Of a stretch of 64,000 nucleotides of DNA, positions 55,102-64,000 are shown piece by piece. Every line of letters starts with the position of its first letter. Positions within the stretch are counted from its first letter, which is position 1. The notes under the pieces are model-generated. The model was not told the DNA's origin, did no database searches, and was given only the letters and a program-made list of their open reading frames with translations. The position numbers and the translations under genes were made by a program. Origin of the DNA: Pedobacter punctiformis (GTDB taxonomy: Bacteria > Bacteroidota > Bacteroidia > Sphingobacteriales > Sphingobacteriaceae); contig NZ_JAPWGM010000006.1 in the NCBI RefSeq assembly GCF_027213715.1, positions 62,001 to 126,000 on the forward strand, written 5' to 3'.

Positions 55102-55524
55102 TTATTCTCCCCAGGCCGAAATAATCAACTTCCTCGATCCGCCGTAGTTACGGTGTTCACACAAATAAATACCTTGCCAGGTGCCCAGAGCAAGTTTACC
55201 GTTTCGAATTGGAATGGTAACCGAATTTCCCAGTAATGAGGCTTTTAAATGAGCGGGCATATCATCAGCACCTTCATAATCATGCTCATAGTCCGGATCA
55301 TTTTCAGGAACCGTTTTATTAAAATACATTTCAAAATCAACCCTAACCGTTGGATCTGCGTTTTCGTTAATGGTTAAAGAAGCGGAGGTATGCTGAATAA
55401 AAACCTGACAAATCCCTATTTTTAGTTCAGAAATTTGAGGTAAAGCATGCTCGACTTCGCTGGTGATTAAATGGCATCCTCTGCGTTTTTGATTAAGACT
55501 TAAAGTTTGCTGGTACATTTTCAT
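55102..55524 (-). CDS. YjbQ/UPF0047 family protein
   Basis: This 140-residue protein has the family signature: QHTSASLTINENADPTVRVD, EGADDMPAHLKASLLG and LGTWQGIYLCEHRNYG. Members such as YjbQ show weak thiamine-phosphate synthase activity in vitro, but the physiological role is unsettled. The start codon overlaps the stop of the upstream HTCS gene in an ATGA arrangement, so translation is probably coupled to that regulator. An internal ATG two codons in (MYQQTL) is an alternative start. Confidence 0.93.
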   Translation of the reverse strand: MKMYQQTLSLNQKRRGCHLITSEVEHALPQISELKIGICQVFIQHTSASLTINENADPTVRVDFEMYFNKTVPENDPDYEHDYEGADDMPAHLKASLLGNSVTIPIRNGKLALGTWQGIYLCEHRNYGGSRKLIISAWGE

Positions 55525-58500
55525 ACATGCTGCTCTTGTGTAAATTCACTTGGTGTTTTGCCAAAATACTTTTTAAATTCCAAACTAAAATATTTGCGGT
55601 CGTTAAAGCCAACACTATAGGCAATTTCGGAAATGTTGCCCTGATTTAATTTAAGCAGTTGAGCAGCTTTCTTTAATCTGATGGATTTTATAAAATCATT
55701 AACCGAGAGATCTGTCAGCGCCCTTATCTTTTTATATAAAACCGGCTGGCTCATGCCTATTTCTGTTGAAAGAGTTGGTACATCAAAATCAGGATCAGTA
55801 ATCCGATCTTCAATAATGGCAATGATTTTATTCAGGAAGTTTTGCTCTGTTGTGTTAATGATTAAATTTTTAGGCTCGAGCTTAACTACCTGGGCAAACT
55901 TCTTTTTAATGGTTTCGCGGGCATTTAAAAGATTACTGATGTTAAGCTCTAAAATCCTCAGGTTAAAAGGCTTCATGATATAGGCATCTGCGCCATTTTC
56001 AAAACCATTAATCTGATGCACATAGGCCGATCTTGCCGTTAACAATACAATGGGGATATGACTGGTTCTTTCATCGGTTTTTAACTTTCTGCACAATTCA
56101 AGCCCATCCATATTCGGCATCATCACATCGCTGATAATGAGATCAGGAATGGTTTCTATTGCATTTTCCCAACCCTTCTGTCCATCTTCACTTTCAAAAA
56201 TGGTGTAATGATTTTGCAAAGAGTTTTTTATAAAATTTCTAACCTCAGCATTGTCTTCCACTAATAAAATGCTGTAATCTTTCTTTTCAGCTGTTCTTGT
56301 TAATGCAGCATCAGGCAACAGCTCTGCCTTTTCATTTCCGGCAACTTTTACGGTGTAATTGGCTGCATCATCATAGTAGATATAATCCTGAATAAAATCT
56401 GAAGGTTGAAAATGATCTTTCCCGGTTTTTAAATTAATACTGAAACAGGTAAAGCCAGGTTGGTTATTTTGCTGCGGGCTGCTTTCAAAAGAGATGTTTC
56501 CTTTATGCAATTCTGTAATGCTTTTTGAGAAAGATAGCCCCAAACCTGTACCAATATTATCACCTGGATTGGCCTGATAAAAGTTATTGAAAAGGTTGGC
56601 TTGATTTTCAACCGGAATTCCCTTTCCATTATCACAAATATTAATGTGAACCAGGTCTTTTTCCAAGCCTATTTTTAAGTTGATTTTGCCTCCTTTTGGT
56701 GTAAATTTGAACGCATTGGAAAGAATATTGAAAAACACTTTTTCGAGCTGAACTTTATCGAAGTAAATTTTAATCTCCTCAGCTTCGGTTTCAAAAGTGT
56801 AATCAATATTATTGCTGATGGCCATATTTTGGAAAGCCAGAAAAATTTCTTTGCAAAATTTAACGACATCACCTGGGCTTACCTGCAAAGTCATTTTACC
56901 ACTTTCAGCCTTTCTAAAATCCAATAATTCCGTTACCAGATGCATTAACCGGTCGGCATTATTTTTAATCGGTTGCAGTTGTTTATTCAGTTGAGGGTTA
57001 TCCTGGGTATGCTCAATAATGTTTTCTAAAGGACCAACGATTAACGTTAATGGCGTTCTGATTTCATGAGAAATATTGGTGAAAAACTCCAGTTTATGCT
57101 CGTTAATTTCTTTCTCTTTCTTTAAAACTGCCCTGATTAATAAATAACGTACCCCTAAAATTAAAATCCCGGTAAGTATGCAAAAGTAAAGTAAATACGC
57201 CCACCAGGTTTGGTAAAAAGGAGGGAGGACTTTAATGGTTAACTCCGTCGAATTTTCGGTCCATAAGCCATCATTATTGCTTCCTTTAACCAATAATTTG
57301 TAATTGCCGGGCGATAAATTGGTATAACTGGCCGTTGGTGTGCTTACATAGTTCCAGTTTTTTTCAAAGCCAATAAGTTTATAAGCGTAGGCATTTTTAT
57401 CAGATTTAATAAAATTTAAAACGGTAAAGTCAATCGAAAAAACATTTTGATCCGATTTAAAGGTTATGGTGTTCAGTTTACTGATATTGGTTTTTAACAA
57501 GCCATCATCTGCATTTAATTTTACAGGTTTGTTAAATAATTTAAGTTGTGTAAAAATTGCATTTGGAGCAACCTTATTCTCCTTAATTTCGGCAGGTATA
57601 AAACTGATAAAACCACTTAATCCACCAAAAAAGAACTCGCCATTACTATCCTTTAGTAAGGATTTATAATTGAATTCATTTCCCGGCAAACCATCTTTAA
57701 TGTTATAGGTTTTAAAAGATTTTTGATCCGGATTATATTTACATAAACCATTATCCGTACTAATCCAAAAATTACGGTTGTCATCTTCCAGTATACCTAC
57801 AATGTTGTCGCTTGGTAAGCCATCTTTCTGGCTAAGTACTCCAATTTTACGGTTGGAAGCATCCAGTTTATAAATTCCGTTGCGCAAGGTACCAAGCCAG
57901 ATTACACCTTTTTTATCTTCGGTAATACAGCTTATAGTTTCATATGGTAAAAATTTAAAGCGGTCAGAATTGTGGTCAAGAATGTATAACGCTGAGTTTG
58001 TCGCAACAAAGAGTCTGCGTCGCGAGTCTTCAAAAATATAAAATACAGCATCCGATAGTCCGTTAATTTTTTTTCTGACGAACTTCCCTGTGTTGGGATC
58101 AAGTGAATTTAAGCCATTACTGGTTCCAATCCAAAAACGGCCATAACTGTCTTCAAAAATACTGGAAATTTCCGCATCAGAACTAATAGTTGATGGATCA
58201 TTGGGTTTGTTGGTAAAGCGGATAAAACTGTTGCTTTGCGGAACATACAGATTAAGACCACCCAAATGTGTGCCCACCCAAATTCTATTCTTTTTATCTC
58301 TGAAAATTGATTTAACCAGATTTGAACTTAAGCTTTTAGGATTGTTAGGGTTGTATTTAAAATGAGTGTAGGTGTTTTTTTTTCGGTCGAAATAGTTTAA
58401 CCCTTCACCCTCAGTGCCTATCCAAAGGTTATGATTGGTGTCTTCCGTTATCGAACTAATCACATTACTGCTTAATCCATTTTTTGAACTTCTGTATACA

Positions 58501-59546
58501 TTAAAGGGGGTATAATTTGGATAAATCATATTAATGCCACCATAATAAGTCCCCACCCAAATAATACCCTGTTTATCCTGAAAGATATCGTAAACAGAGT
58601 TTTGACTCAAACTTTTCTTGTTTTCAGGTTCATTTTGTAAGGTGCTGAAGGTTTTTGTCTGAGGGTTATAAATACTGATTCCATGTAAAGTACCAATCCA
58701 GAGTTTACCTTCCTGATCTAAGATGATTTTTCTAATGTTATTGCTGCTGATTCCATTTGTATTTGAACTGGAATATTTAAAAGTTACAAAATCTTTAGTT
58801 TGTAAATTTAGCCTGCTTAAACCAGTTTGTTTGGTTCCAATCCAAATGTTATTTTCCCGATCTTCAACTATGCTGGTTACATGGTTATCATTTACCTGAT
58901 TAATCTGATCGCTAAAAGCTTTTAAAAACTGAAAAGTTGCCCTGCCATTTTTAATCTTCATGATCATTAAACCATTGGAAGTGCCAATCCAGATGTCGCC
59001 ATTATGGTCCTGAGCCAGAGCGTAAATCTGTTGAGGTAATTTTTTATGATATAGAAAATGCTGGAAGTGATATTTCTTTTTATCCGTTAGCAGGTTTAAA
59101 CCATTAGCAGTACCAACCCAAATTCTGTTTTCCCGATCCTGAAAAATACAGTTTATCCGTGATTCTGTTAGGCCCTCAGGCTTTTTTGAATCATGAACCA
59201 TATGGTCAAAATTATCCTGATCTTCATTGTATTTGTTTAATCCCGAAGGCGAACCAATCCAGATTGTTCCGTCTTTTGCCAATAAAATTGTTGATAAAGT
59301 TTCTGAATTAATTAAGCTTCCCGGATCATTAGGATCATGCTTATAAATTTTGAAATTCCTTGAATCGTATTTGTTTAATCCAAAGCGGGTACCGAACCAC
59401 AAAAAGCCCCTTGCATCCTGAGTGATAGATAAAACTGAACTTTGTGAAAGACCATGTTCGACATTAAGGTGTTTAAAAGAATTATTGTTTTGCGCAAAAT
59501 TGGTCAATGAATAAAACAATAAAAAAAATGTAAACAGCTGTTTCAT
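55521..59546 (-). CDS. Hybrid two-component system sensor/regulator (HTCS 2)
   Basis: I place the start at the ATG at 59546 (MKQLFTFFLLFYSLTNFAQ, a signal peptide), giving 1341 residues; the frame extends 13 codons upstream. Order: propeller blades with repeated WIGTxxGL(N/S) motifs through about residue 690, Y_Y_Y domain (YKLIGFEKNWNYV), membrane helix at about 785-805, kinase with phospho-His 827 in SHEIRTPLTLI, intact CDNGKGIP and GTGLGLSFSK ATP-binding boxes, receiver with Asp 1140 (ISDVMMPNMDG), and C-terminal AraC HTH. All signalling motifs are complete, unlike HTCS 1. It is divergent from the susC at 59945, its likely target. Confidence 0.95.
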   Translation of the reverse strand: MKQLFTFFLLFYSLTNFAQNNNSFKHLNVEHGLSQSSVLSITQDARGFLWFGTRFGLNKYDSRNFKIYKHDPNDPGSLINSETLSTILLAKDGTIWIGSPSGLNKYNEDQDNFDHMVHDSKKPEGLTESRINCIFQDRENRIWVGTANGLNLLTDKKKYHFQHFLYHKKLPQQIYALAQDHNGDIWIGTSNGLMIMKIKNGRATFQFLKAFSDQINQVNDNHVTSIVEDRENNIWIGTKQTGLSRLNLQTKDFVTFKYSSSNTNGISSNNIRKIILDQEGKLWIGTLHGISIYNPQTKTFSTLQNEPENKKSLSQNSVYDIFQDKQGIIWVGTYYGGINMIYPNYTPFNVYRSSKNGLSSNVISSITEDTNHNLWIGTEGEGLNYFDRKKNTYTHFKYNPNNPKSLSSNLVKSIFRDKKNRIWVGTHLGGLNLYVPQSNSFIRFTNKPNDPSTISSDAEISSIFEDSYGRFWIGTSNGLNSLDPNTGKFVRKKINGLSDAVFYIFEDSRRRLFVATNSALYILDHNSDRFKFLPYETISCITEDKKGVIWLGTLRNGIYKLDASNRKIGVLSQKDGLPSDNIVGILEDDNRNFWISTDNGLCKYNPDQKSFKTYNIKDGLPGNEFNYKSLLKDSNGEFFFGGLSGFISFIPAEIKENKVAPNAIFTQLKLFNKPVKLNADDGLLKTNISKLNTITFKSDQNVFSIDFTVLNFIKSDKNAYAYKLIGFEKNWNYVSTPTASYTNLSPGNYKLLVKGSNNDGLWTENSTELTIKVLPPFYQTWWAYLLYFCILTGILILGVRYLLIRAVLKKEKEINEHKLEFFTNISHEIRTPLTLIVGPLENIIEHTQDNPQLNKQLQPIKNNADRLMHLVTELLDFRKAESGKMTLQVSPGDVVKFCKEIFLAFQNMAISNNIDYTFETEAEEIKIYFDKVQLEKVFFNILSNAFKFTPKGGKINLKIGLEKDLVHINICDNGKGIPVENQANLFNNFYQANPGDNIGTGLGLSFSKSITELHKGNISFESSPQQNNQPGFTCFSINLKTGKDHFQPSDFIQDYIYYDDAANYTVKVAGNEKAELLPDAALTRTAEKKDYSILLVEDNAEVRNFIKNSLQNHYTIFESEDGQKGWENAIETIPDLIISDVMMPNMDGLELCRKLKTDERTSHIPIVLLTARSAYVHQINGFENGADAYIMKPFNLRILELNISNLLNARETIKKKFAQVVKLEPKNLIINTTEQNFLNKIIAIIEDRITDPDFDVPTLSTEIGMSQPVLYKKIRALTDLSVNDFIKSIRLKKAAQLLKLNQGNISEIAYSVGFNDRKYFSLEFKKYFGKTPSEFTQEQHV

Positions 59547-59739
59547 GTTAAAACATTGAAAGGGGATGGTTAGTGTTTGGTGCAATAAAAATACAATTAA
59601 GTTTTGCTTTTCATTACAATTTTTTCAGACCCTGAGACTTCAAAAATTAAATATGAAAATTGTTTTATAAAAGAATGTAAGATTATTTATTTCTGCTGAA
59701 ATATAGCTTTCTGGCTCTTTAAAATCATTAAATGATAAA

Positions 59740-59771
59740 ATTTTACCCCTATTTGTTAAGGATTTTACCCC
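59740..59771 (+). promoter_or_regulatory. Direct repeat, probable HTCS 2 binding site
   Basis: ATTTTACCCC occurs at 59740-59749 and again at 59762-59771, identical and 22 bp apart. The second copy ends at the expected -33 position, 21 bp before the -7-like box. Confidence 0.55.
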
Positions 59772-59792
59772 CCTTGCTTTAAAATAAACCAA

Positions 59793-59800
59793 CAAATTTG
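59793..59800 (+). promoter_or_regulatory. -7 promoter element of susC (pair 5)
   Basis: CAAATTTG matches TAnnTTTG at 7 of 8 positions and has no TTG at -33. The leader to the ATG would be about 140 bases. Confidence 0.4.
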
Positions 59801-59944
59801 GAATAGTTAATATTCAAAGAATGCTTAATGAGAAGCTTAGAATCATTAACTCAGTTTAAGCTAAATCTATATTATAAGCTTAAACCCTTTTATAATGTTT
59901 TTCCTTGCTAACCAATTTAATAAAACAATATAAAACCAAATAAG

Positions 59945-62900
59945 ATGGATAAACTTTACAATGATTTCCAATTTAAACATGATTGGAGCATTAGTCGCAG
60001 GAATCTGCTCAGACTATTTGCTGTCATCATGTTTCTGAACCTTATGGCACTAACAGCCTTTGGTCAGTCAATTAAAATTTCCGGTACAGTAAAAGACGCT
60101 CAGGGAGGTTCTTTACCCGGCGTTAGTGTAACTGTAAAAGGTACTTCCGTTGCCGTGGTAACAGGTGGCGATGGTAAATATACTATCGGTGTACCTTCTG
60201 CCCAAAGTACTTTGGTGTTTACCTATATTGGTTACGATACCAAAGAAATATTGGCCGGTAATGCTACAACCTTAAATGTTACGCTGCAGGAACAGAATAA
60301 CAGTTTAAATGATGTGGTTGTGGTAGGGTATGGTGTACAGAAAAAAGTTAATGTTATCGGTTCAGTATCAACCATTGATGCTAAAGCCATTGAAAACAGA
60401 CCTGTTACCAATTTATCATCCTCCCTTGGTGGTTTAAGTTCAGGTGTATTTGTTCGTCAGTCGTCTGGTAAACCAGGATCTGATGGGGCAACCATTAGGA
60501 TTCGTGGTACGGGAACCTTAAATAACAATAACTCCTTAGTGGTAGTTGATGGTATTATTGGAAGCATGGATGCGGTTAACCCAAATGATGTTGAAAGCGT
60601 ATCTATATTAAAAGATGCTGCTGCGGCGTCTATTTATGGCTCATTAGCAGCAAATGGGGTTATTTTAATTACCACTAAAAGAGGAAATACTGGAAAAACT
60701 ACAGTAAGCTATAGCGGTTTAGCATCAATTGCAAGACCCGCAAACCTGCCAACTTTTATTTCGGATTACATTACCCACATGAATCTGGTTAATGAAGGTT
60801 ACCGTAATTTAGGCCAAAACCCGATTTATACTGATGCAACCATAGCGCAATGGGCGACTGCAAATGCTGATCCTAACGGATTGACTCCACAAGGTGTACC
60901 CAATTATATTGCTTATCCAAATACAAACTGGGGCGATGTTATTTTTGAAAATAATGTTGTTCAGCAACATAACATTTCCTTAAACGGAGGATCAGAAAAT
61001 ACAAAATACTTATTATCGGCAATGTACCTTAACAATCCGGGTACAATGGCAAATACAGGTTCTGATAAATACAGCTTGCGTATAAACCTGGAATCTAAAG
61101 TGGCTAAATTTTTAACGGTAGGAACACAAACTTTTGCGTCTATGCAAACCTATGGTTTAGCCAATACCGATAATGCATTTAACTTTCTTCGTCAAACTAC
61201 ACCGGGCGTATATCCGGTTTGGGATGGCAAATTTGGTTTTCCTGCTGCTGCTGAAGAATCATCTACAGCAAATAACATTTCATCTTATTTGTACAGTACA
61301 GGTGGTGACGATAAAGAAACCCGCATCAATACGACGGTTTTTGCAAAATTCGACATCCTGAAAGGCTTAAATTTTGAAACCAGATTTAACTATCAAACCC
61401 GTCAGGAAGAGTTTAATAACCACAGCATTACAAATGAGCGCTGGAACTTTGCAACCAATACCTTAAAAACGGCTAAAACCACACCTGATCAGTTAAGTAC
61501 AACCTATGGTTTTAATAAAAACTACGGAATGACCATAGATAATATTTTAAAATATAACACCACAATAGCTAAGGATCATGACATTAGTGCATTGGCTGGT
61601 TACAATCAATATTACTATAACTATTATAATTTCGGGGCAACAAAAAAAGGTTTAATTGACGAAACGATTACGGTTCTTACACCAGCTACAACCATAACCT
61701 CAGCAACAGGTGGTGAGTATGATTATGCCATGCGTTCTGTTTTTGGCCGTTTAAATTATGCTTATAAAAGCAGATACCTTTTAGAAGGCGTATTCAGGTA
61801 TGATGGTTCTTCGAAATTTGCAGAAGGTCGCCGTTGGGGTTTTTTTCCGGCTTTCTCAGCAGGATGGCGTGTTTCTCAGGAGCCTTTTATGAGCGGACTA
61901 AACGATTACGTTGGAAATTTGAAACTTCGTGCTTCATGGGGTAAAACAGGTAACAACGTAATGAATACCGACGCTTCTTTAGGAAACTATGATTATCAGG
62001 CCCTTTATGGCTCAACTAACTATTCATATAATGGCATTCAATCCAATGGTTTGGTATCAACCAAATTTGCCAATCCATTTTTAGTTTGGGAAACCACCAC
62101 CACCACCAATATTGGTTTGGATGGTAATTTATTCCATGGTAAAATGAATTTTGAAATCGATTTGTACAGAAAATATACTGATGGAATTTTATTTACACCA
62201 ACCATTCCTTTAACCACCGGAACGGCGACTGCAGCAACTCAAAATATTGCAGAAGTATCCAATAAAGGTTTAGAGGTTACTTTAGGTTATAACGGCAAAA
62301 TCGGTGAGTTTAAATACGGTGTTTCAGGTAATTTTGCTTATAACTTCAACCGTGTAACCAAATATAAAGGTACTTATCAGGCGGGTTATACAACAGATGC
62401 ATTGGGCAACAGGGTATATAAAACGAATCTGGGCAGTGTTTCAAGCGGCGGTACAAACCGGGTGTTAGAAGGTCATGAAATCAATGAATATTACCTGCAA
62501 AAAGTATATAAAGGCGATGGAAATTATTTTACCGATGGCAAGGTTAATATTAATGGCGGGCCAAAAGATGGTATGATCCGTACACCAGATGATATGGCCT
62601 GGTTAAATGCGATGATTGCTGCAGGATATTCTTTCCAGCCAACCGGCGGTGTGGGTAAAACCAAAACCTATTATGGCGATTTAATTTATGCAGATAATAA
62701 TGGAGATGGACTTTATGGTAATGATGTTGATGCACAGTTTATGAATAAATCTTCCACACCAAGATTTAACTATGGCTTTAGCATGAACTTATCTTATAAA
62801 AACGTAGATCTTTCTATGTTATGGTCTGGAAGTGCGGGGATGTGGTATTACTGGAATTCAACAGGATATAACAACTCCATTGTATCCTTAGGTAATGCCG

Positions 62901-63262
62901 TGAGTACTTTAATTGCTAACGATCATTATTATTACAACGATGCAAATCCAAACGATCCGGCTAATAATATTACCGCAAAATATCCAAGATTAAAAAACAC
63001 TACAGATGCACAAAATGCAGCAGTAGCTAGCGATTTTTACCTGTATAACGCTTCTTATTTGAAGTTGAAAAACTTACAGATCGGTTATACGCTGCCAGAA
63101 AAAATTTCTAAAAAAGCAGCCATGAGCAGAGCAAGGATTTTCCTTTCAGGAGAAAACCTGTTTACCATTACAAATTATCCGGGCTTAGATCCTGAAATTG
63201 GAGCAGGGGTGTCTTATCCAACTATGCGCCAGTATTCTTTAGGCTTAAATGTTACTTTTTAA
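59945..63262 (+). CDS. SusC-like TonB-dependent transporter (pair 5)
   Basis: At 1105 residues this is the longest SusC here. A charged 20-residue head (MDKLYNDFQFKHDWSISRRN) precedes the signal peptide ending LTAFGQ at residue 41. The carboxypeptidase-regulatory-like domain (ISGTVKDAQGGSLPGVSVTV) spans about 44-120, followed by LNDVVVVGYGVQKKVNVIGS and the plug with ILKDAAAASIYGSLAANGV. An extra barrel segment (residues about 845-910, NINGGPKDGMIRTPDDMAWLNAM) adds length. It ends YSLGLNVTF, and a susD begins 11 bp later. Control by the divergent HTCS 2 is inferred. Confidence 0.94.
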   Translation: MDKLYNDFQFKHDWSISRRNLLRLFAVIMFLNLMALTAFGQSIKISGTVKDAQGGSLPGVSVTVKGTSVAVVTGGDGKYTIGVPSAQSTLVFTYIGYDTKEILAGNATTLNVTLQEQNNSLNDVVVVGYGVQKKVNVIGSVSTIDAKAIENRPVTNLSSSLGGLSSGVFVRQSSGKPGSDGATIRIRGTGTLNNNNSLVVVDGIIGSMDAVNPNDVESVSILKDAAAASIYGSLAANGVILITTKRGNTGKTTVSYSGLASIARPANLPTFISDYITHMNLVNEGYRNLGQNPIYTDATIAQWATANADPNGLTPQGVPNYIAYPNTNWGDVIFENNVVQQHNISLNGGSENTKYLLSAMYLNNPGTMANTGSDKYSLRINLESKVAKFLTVGTQTFASMQTYGLANTDNAFNFLRQTTPGVYPVWDGKFGFPAAAEESSTANNISSYLYSTGGDDKETRINTTVFAKFDILKGLNFETRFNYQTRQEEFNNHSITNERWNFATNTLKTAKTTPDQLSTTYGFNKNYGMTIDNILKYNTTIAKDHDISALAGYNQYYYNYYNFGATKKGLIDETITVLTPATTITSATGGEYDYAMRSVFGRLNYAYKSRYLLEGVFRYDGSSKFAEGRRWGFFPAFSAGWRVSQEPFMSGLNDYVGNLKLRASWGKTGNNVMNTDASLGNYDYQALYGSTNYSYNGIQSNGLVSTKFANPFLVWETTTTTNIGLDGNLFHGKMNFEIDLYRKYTDGILFTPTIPLTTGTATAATQNIAEVSNKGLEVTLGYNGKIGEFKYGVSGNFAYNFNRVTKYKGTYQAGYTTDALGNRVYKTNLGSVSSGGTNRVLEGHEINEYYLQKVYKGDGNYFTDGKVNINGGPKDGMIRTPDDMAWLNAMIAAGYSFQPTGGVGKTKTYYGDLIYADNNGDGLYGNDVDAQFMNKSSTPRFNYGFSMNLSYKNVDLSMLWSGSAGMWYYWNSTGYNNSIVSLGNAVSTLIANDHYYYNDANPNDPANNITAKYPRLKNTTDAQNAAVASDFYLYNASYLKLKNLQIGYTLPEKISKKAAMSRARIFLSGENLFTITNYPGLDPEIGAGVSYPTMRQYSLGLNVTF

Positions 63263-63272
63263 CGGAAACAAA

Positions 63273-64000
63273 ATGAAAAAGATTTTAACCATAATATTTG
63301 CAATTGCTGTATTTACAGGTTGTAAAAAAGATTTATTAACCACTACACCACCGTCACAAATTGCTTCAGAAACAATGTGGACGAGTGATAACTTAACCGA
63401 CCAGGGTATAACTGGCATTTATGCTACCTTAAGATACGGCATGGCCTCTGGCGGTGCATCCGGACTGGAGCTTTACCAGATGGATTGTTTAGGTTTTACC
63501 GGACAAACTTCAGGTGCAGAATCCTTACTTTCAGGCACTATAACGGCCAGCAATGGGTATTTCAGTTCGCACTGGCAAAATCTTTACGAAGGCATTCAGC
63601 GTGCAAATGATGCTTTAAAAAATATTCCTGAAAAGTCGCCTTCTTCAACAGAGAAAAAAGCCAGGTATATTGCGGAGGCTAAATTTTTAAGAGCCTATTT
63701 CTATTTAAGACTAAATCAGTTGTATAAAGGTGTACCAATTTACCTGGAACCTTATACTGCAGATCAGGCTACAAAACCACGGTCTACTGAAGCAGAAGTT
63801 TGGGCGCAGGTAATCAGTGATTTAACCGCGGCCATTGCTGAACCAAATTTACCAGATCGTTATACCAGTGGCAACGGCTCATATGGTCACGCAACCAAAG
63901 GTGCAGCTTATGCCTTGCGTGGTAAAGCCTACATGTATACCCAGAAATGGGATCTTGCTGCTGCAGATTTTCAAAAAGTTAAAGATGCCGCTTATGGTTT
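63273..64000 (+). CDS. SusD-like lipoprotein (pair 5), cut by window edge
   Basis: From the ATG at 63273 the frame stays open to the window end, giving about 242 residues. The signal peptide has the lipobox AVFTGCKKDLLTTTP (Cys 17). The SusD helices YIAEAKFLRAYFYLRLNQLYKGVPIYL and GAAYALRGKAYMYTQKWDLAAADF are present. The RagB/SusD C-terminal half lies beyond the window. Partner of the susC ending 10 bp before it. Confidence 0.92.
   Translation, partial: MKKILTIIFAIAVFTGCKKDLLTTTPPSQIASETMWTSDNLTDQGITGIYATLRYGMASGGASGLELYQMDCLGFTGQTSGAESLLSGTITASNGYFSSHWQNLYEGIQRANDALKNIPEKSPSSTEKKARYIAEAKFLRAYFYLRLNQLYKGVPIYLEPYTADQATKPRSTEAEVWAQVISDLTAAIAEPNLPDRYTSGNGSYGHATKGAAYALRGKAYMYTQKWDLAAADFQKVKDAAYG

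Larger units (their letters stand above)
59547..59944. other. Divergent control region, HTCS 2 and susC (pair 5)
   Basis: A 398-bp A/T-rich spacer without a gene. Besides the direct repeat at 59740-59771 and the -7 element at 59793-59800, nothing recognisable was seen. Confidence 0.6.

Noticed and set aside
1..64000. CRISPR arrays, tRNA/rRNA genes, insertion sequences, prophage
   Set aside because: No regularly spaced repeat array, no cloverleaf-like segment, and no transposase, integrase or phage structural gene was seen when reading both strands.

Overview
The window looks like chromosomal DNA of a Bacteroidota species of the family Sphingobacteriaceae, most like Pedobacter. The evidence is four SusC/SusD pairs plus a fifth pair whose SusD runs off the right edge, hybrid two-component regulators (HTCS) with sensor, kinase, receiver and AraC parts in one chain, lipoproteins starting Cys-Lys-Lys, TAnnTTTG-type promoters, and low G+C. 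The genus is inferred from general resemblance, not from a search. No rRNA, tRNA, CRISPR array, transposase or phage gene was seen.

Layout. 1-2153 (minus strand) is housekeeping: the 5' part of ftsY, a 51-residue DUF4295 protein, rpmG, rpmB and a secreted protein of unknown function. acs (2278-4173) follows. Sugar locus A (4230-22021) is built around the HTCS at 8979-13121. To its left a susC/susD pair without enzymes points away. To its right lie a second susC/susD pair, a GH130 enzyme, an MFS transporter overlapping it, and a 572-residue secreted protein I cannot place. This reads as uptake and phosphorolysis of a beta-mannoside. 22115-27548 is housekeeping: M16 peptidase, surE, a small membrane protein and lpxB.

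Sugar locus B (27785-50683) starts with a LacI-family regulator followed by three transcription units: susC/susD; a long unit with a DUF4965-type protein, a second susC/susD, a probable TIM-barrel glycosidase and a GH92 alpha-mannosidase; and a unit with a ROK sugar kinase, a basic-secretory-protein metallopeptidase and a second GH92. Five near-identical operator-like palindromes (core TAAAaCGTTTTA) sit in front of these three units and were not noticed elsewhere. Together they suggest a LacI-controlled alpha-mannoside regulon whose sugars are trimmed outside the cytoplasm, imported and phosphorylated.

50919-55524 holds rpiA and small metabolic genes, with two copies of an ungapped hairpin-bearing repeat of about 110 bp between genes. 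Sugar locus C (55521-64000) is a second HTCS, overlapped at its 3' end by a yjbQ-type gene, and divergent from a susC/susD pair that runs off the right edge.

Most worth following up: the LacI operators and their spacing; 21-22 bp direct repeats replacing the -33 element at two HTCS-linked susC promoters; the paired intergenic hairpin repeat; and two putative new glycosidases (20303-22021 and 42050-44215).
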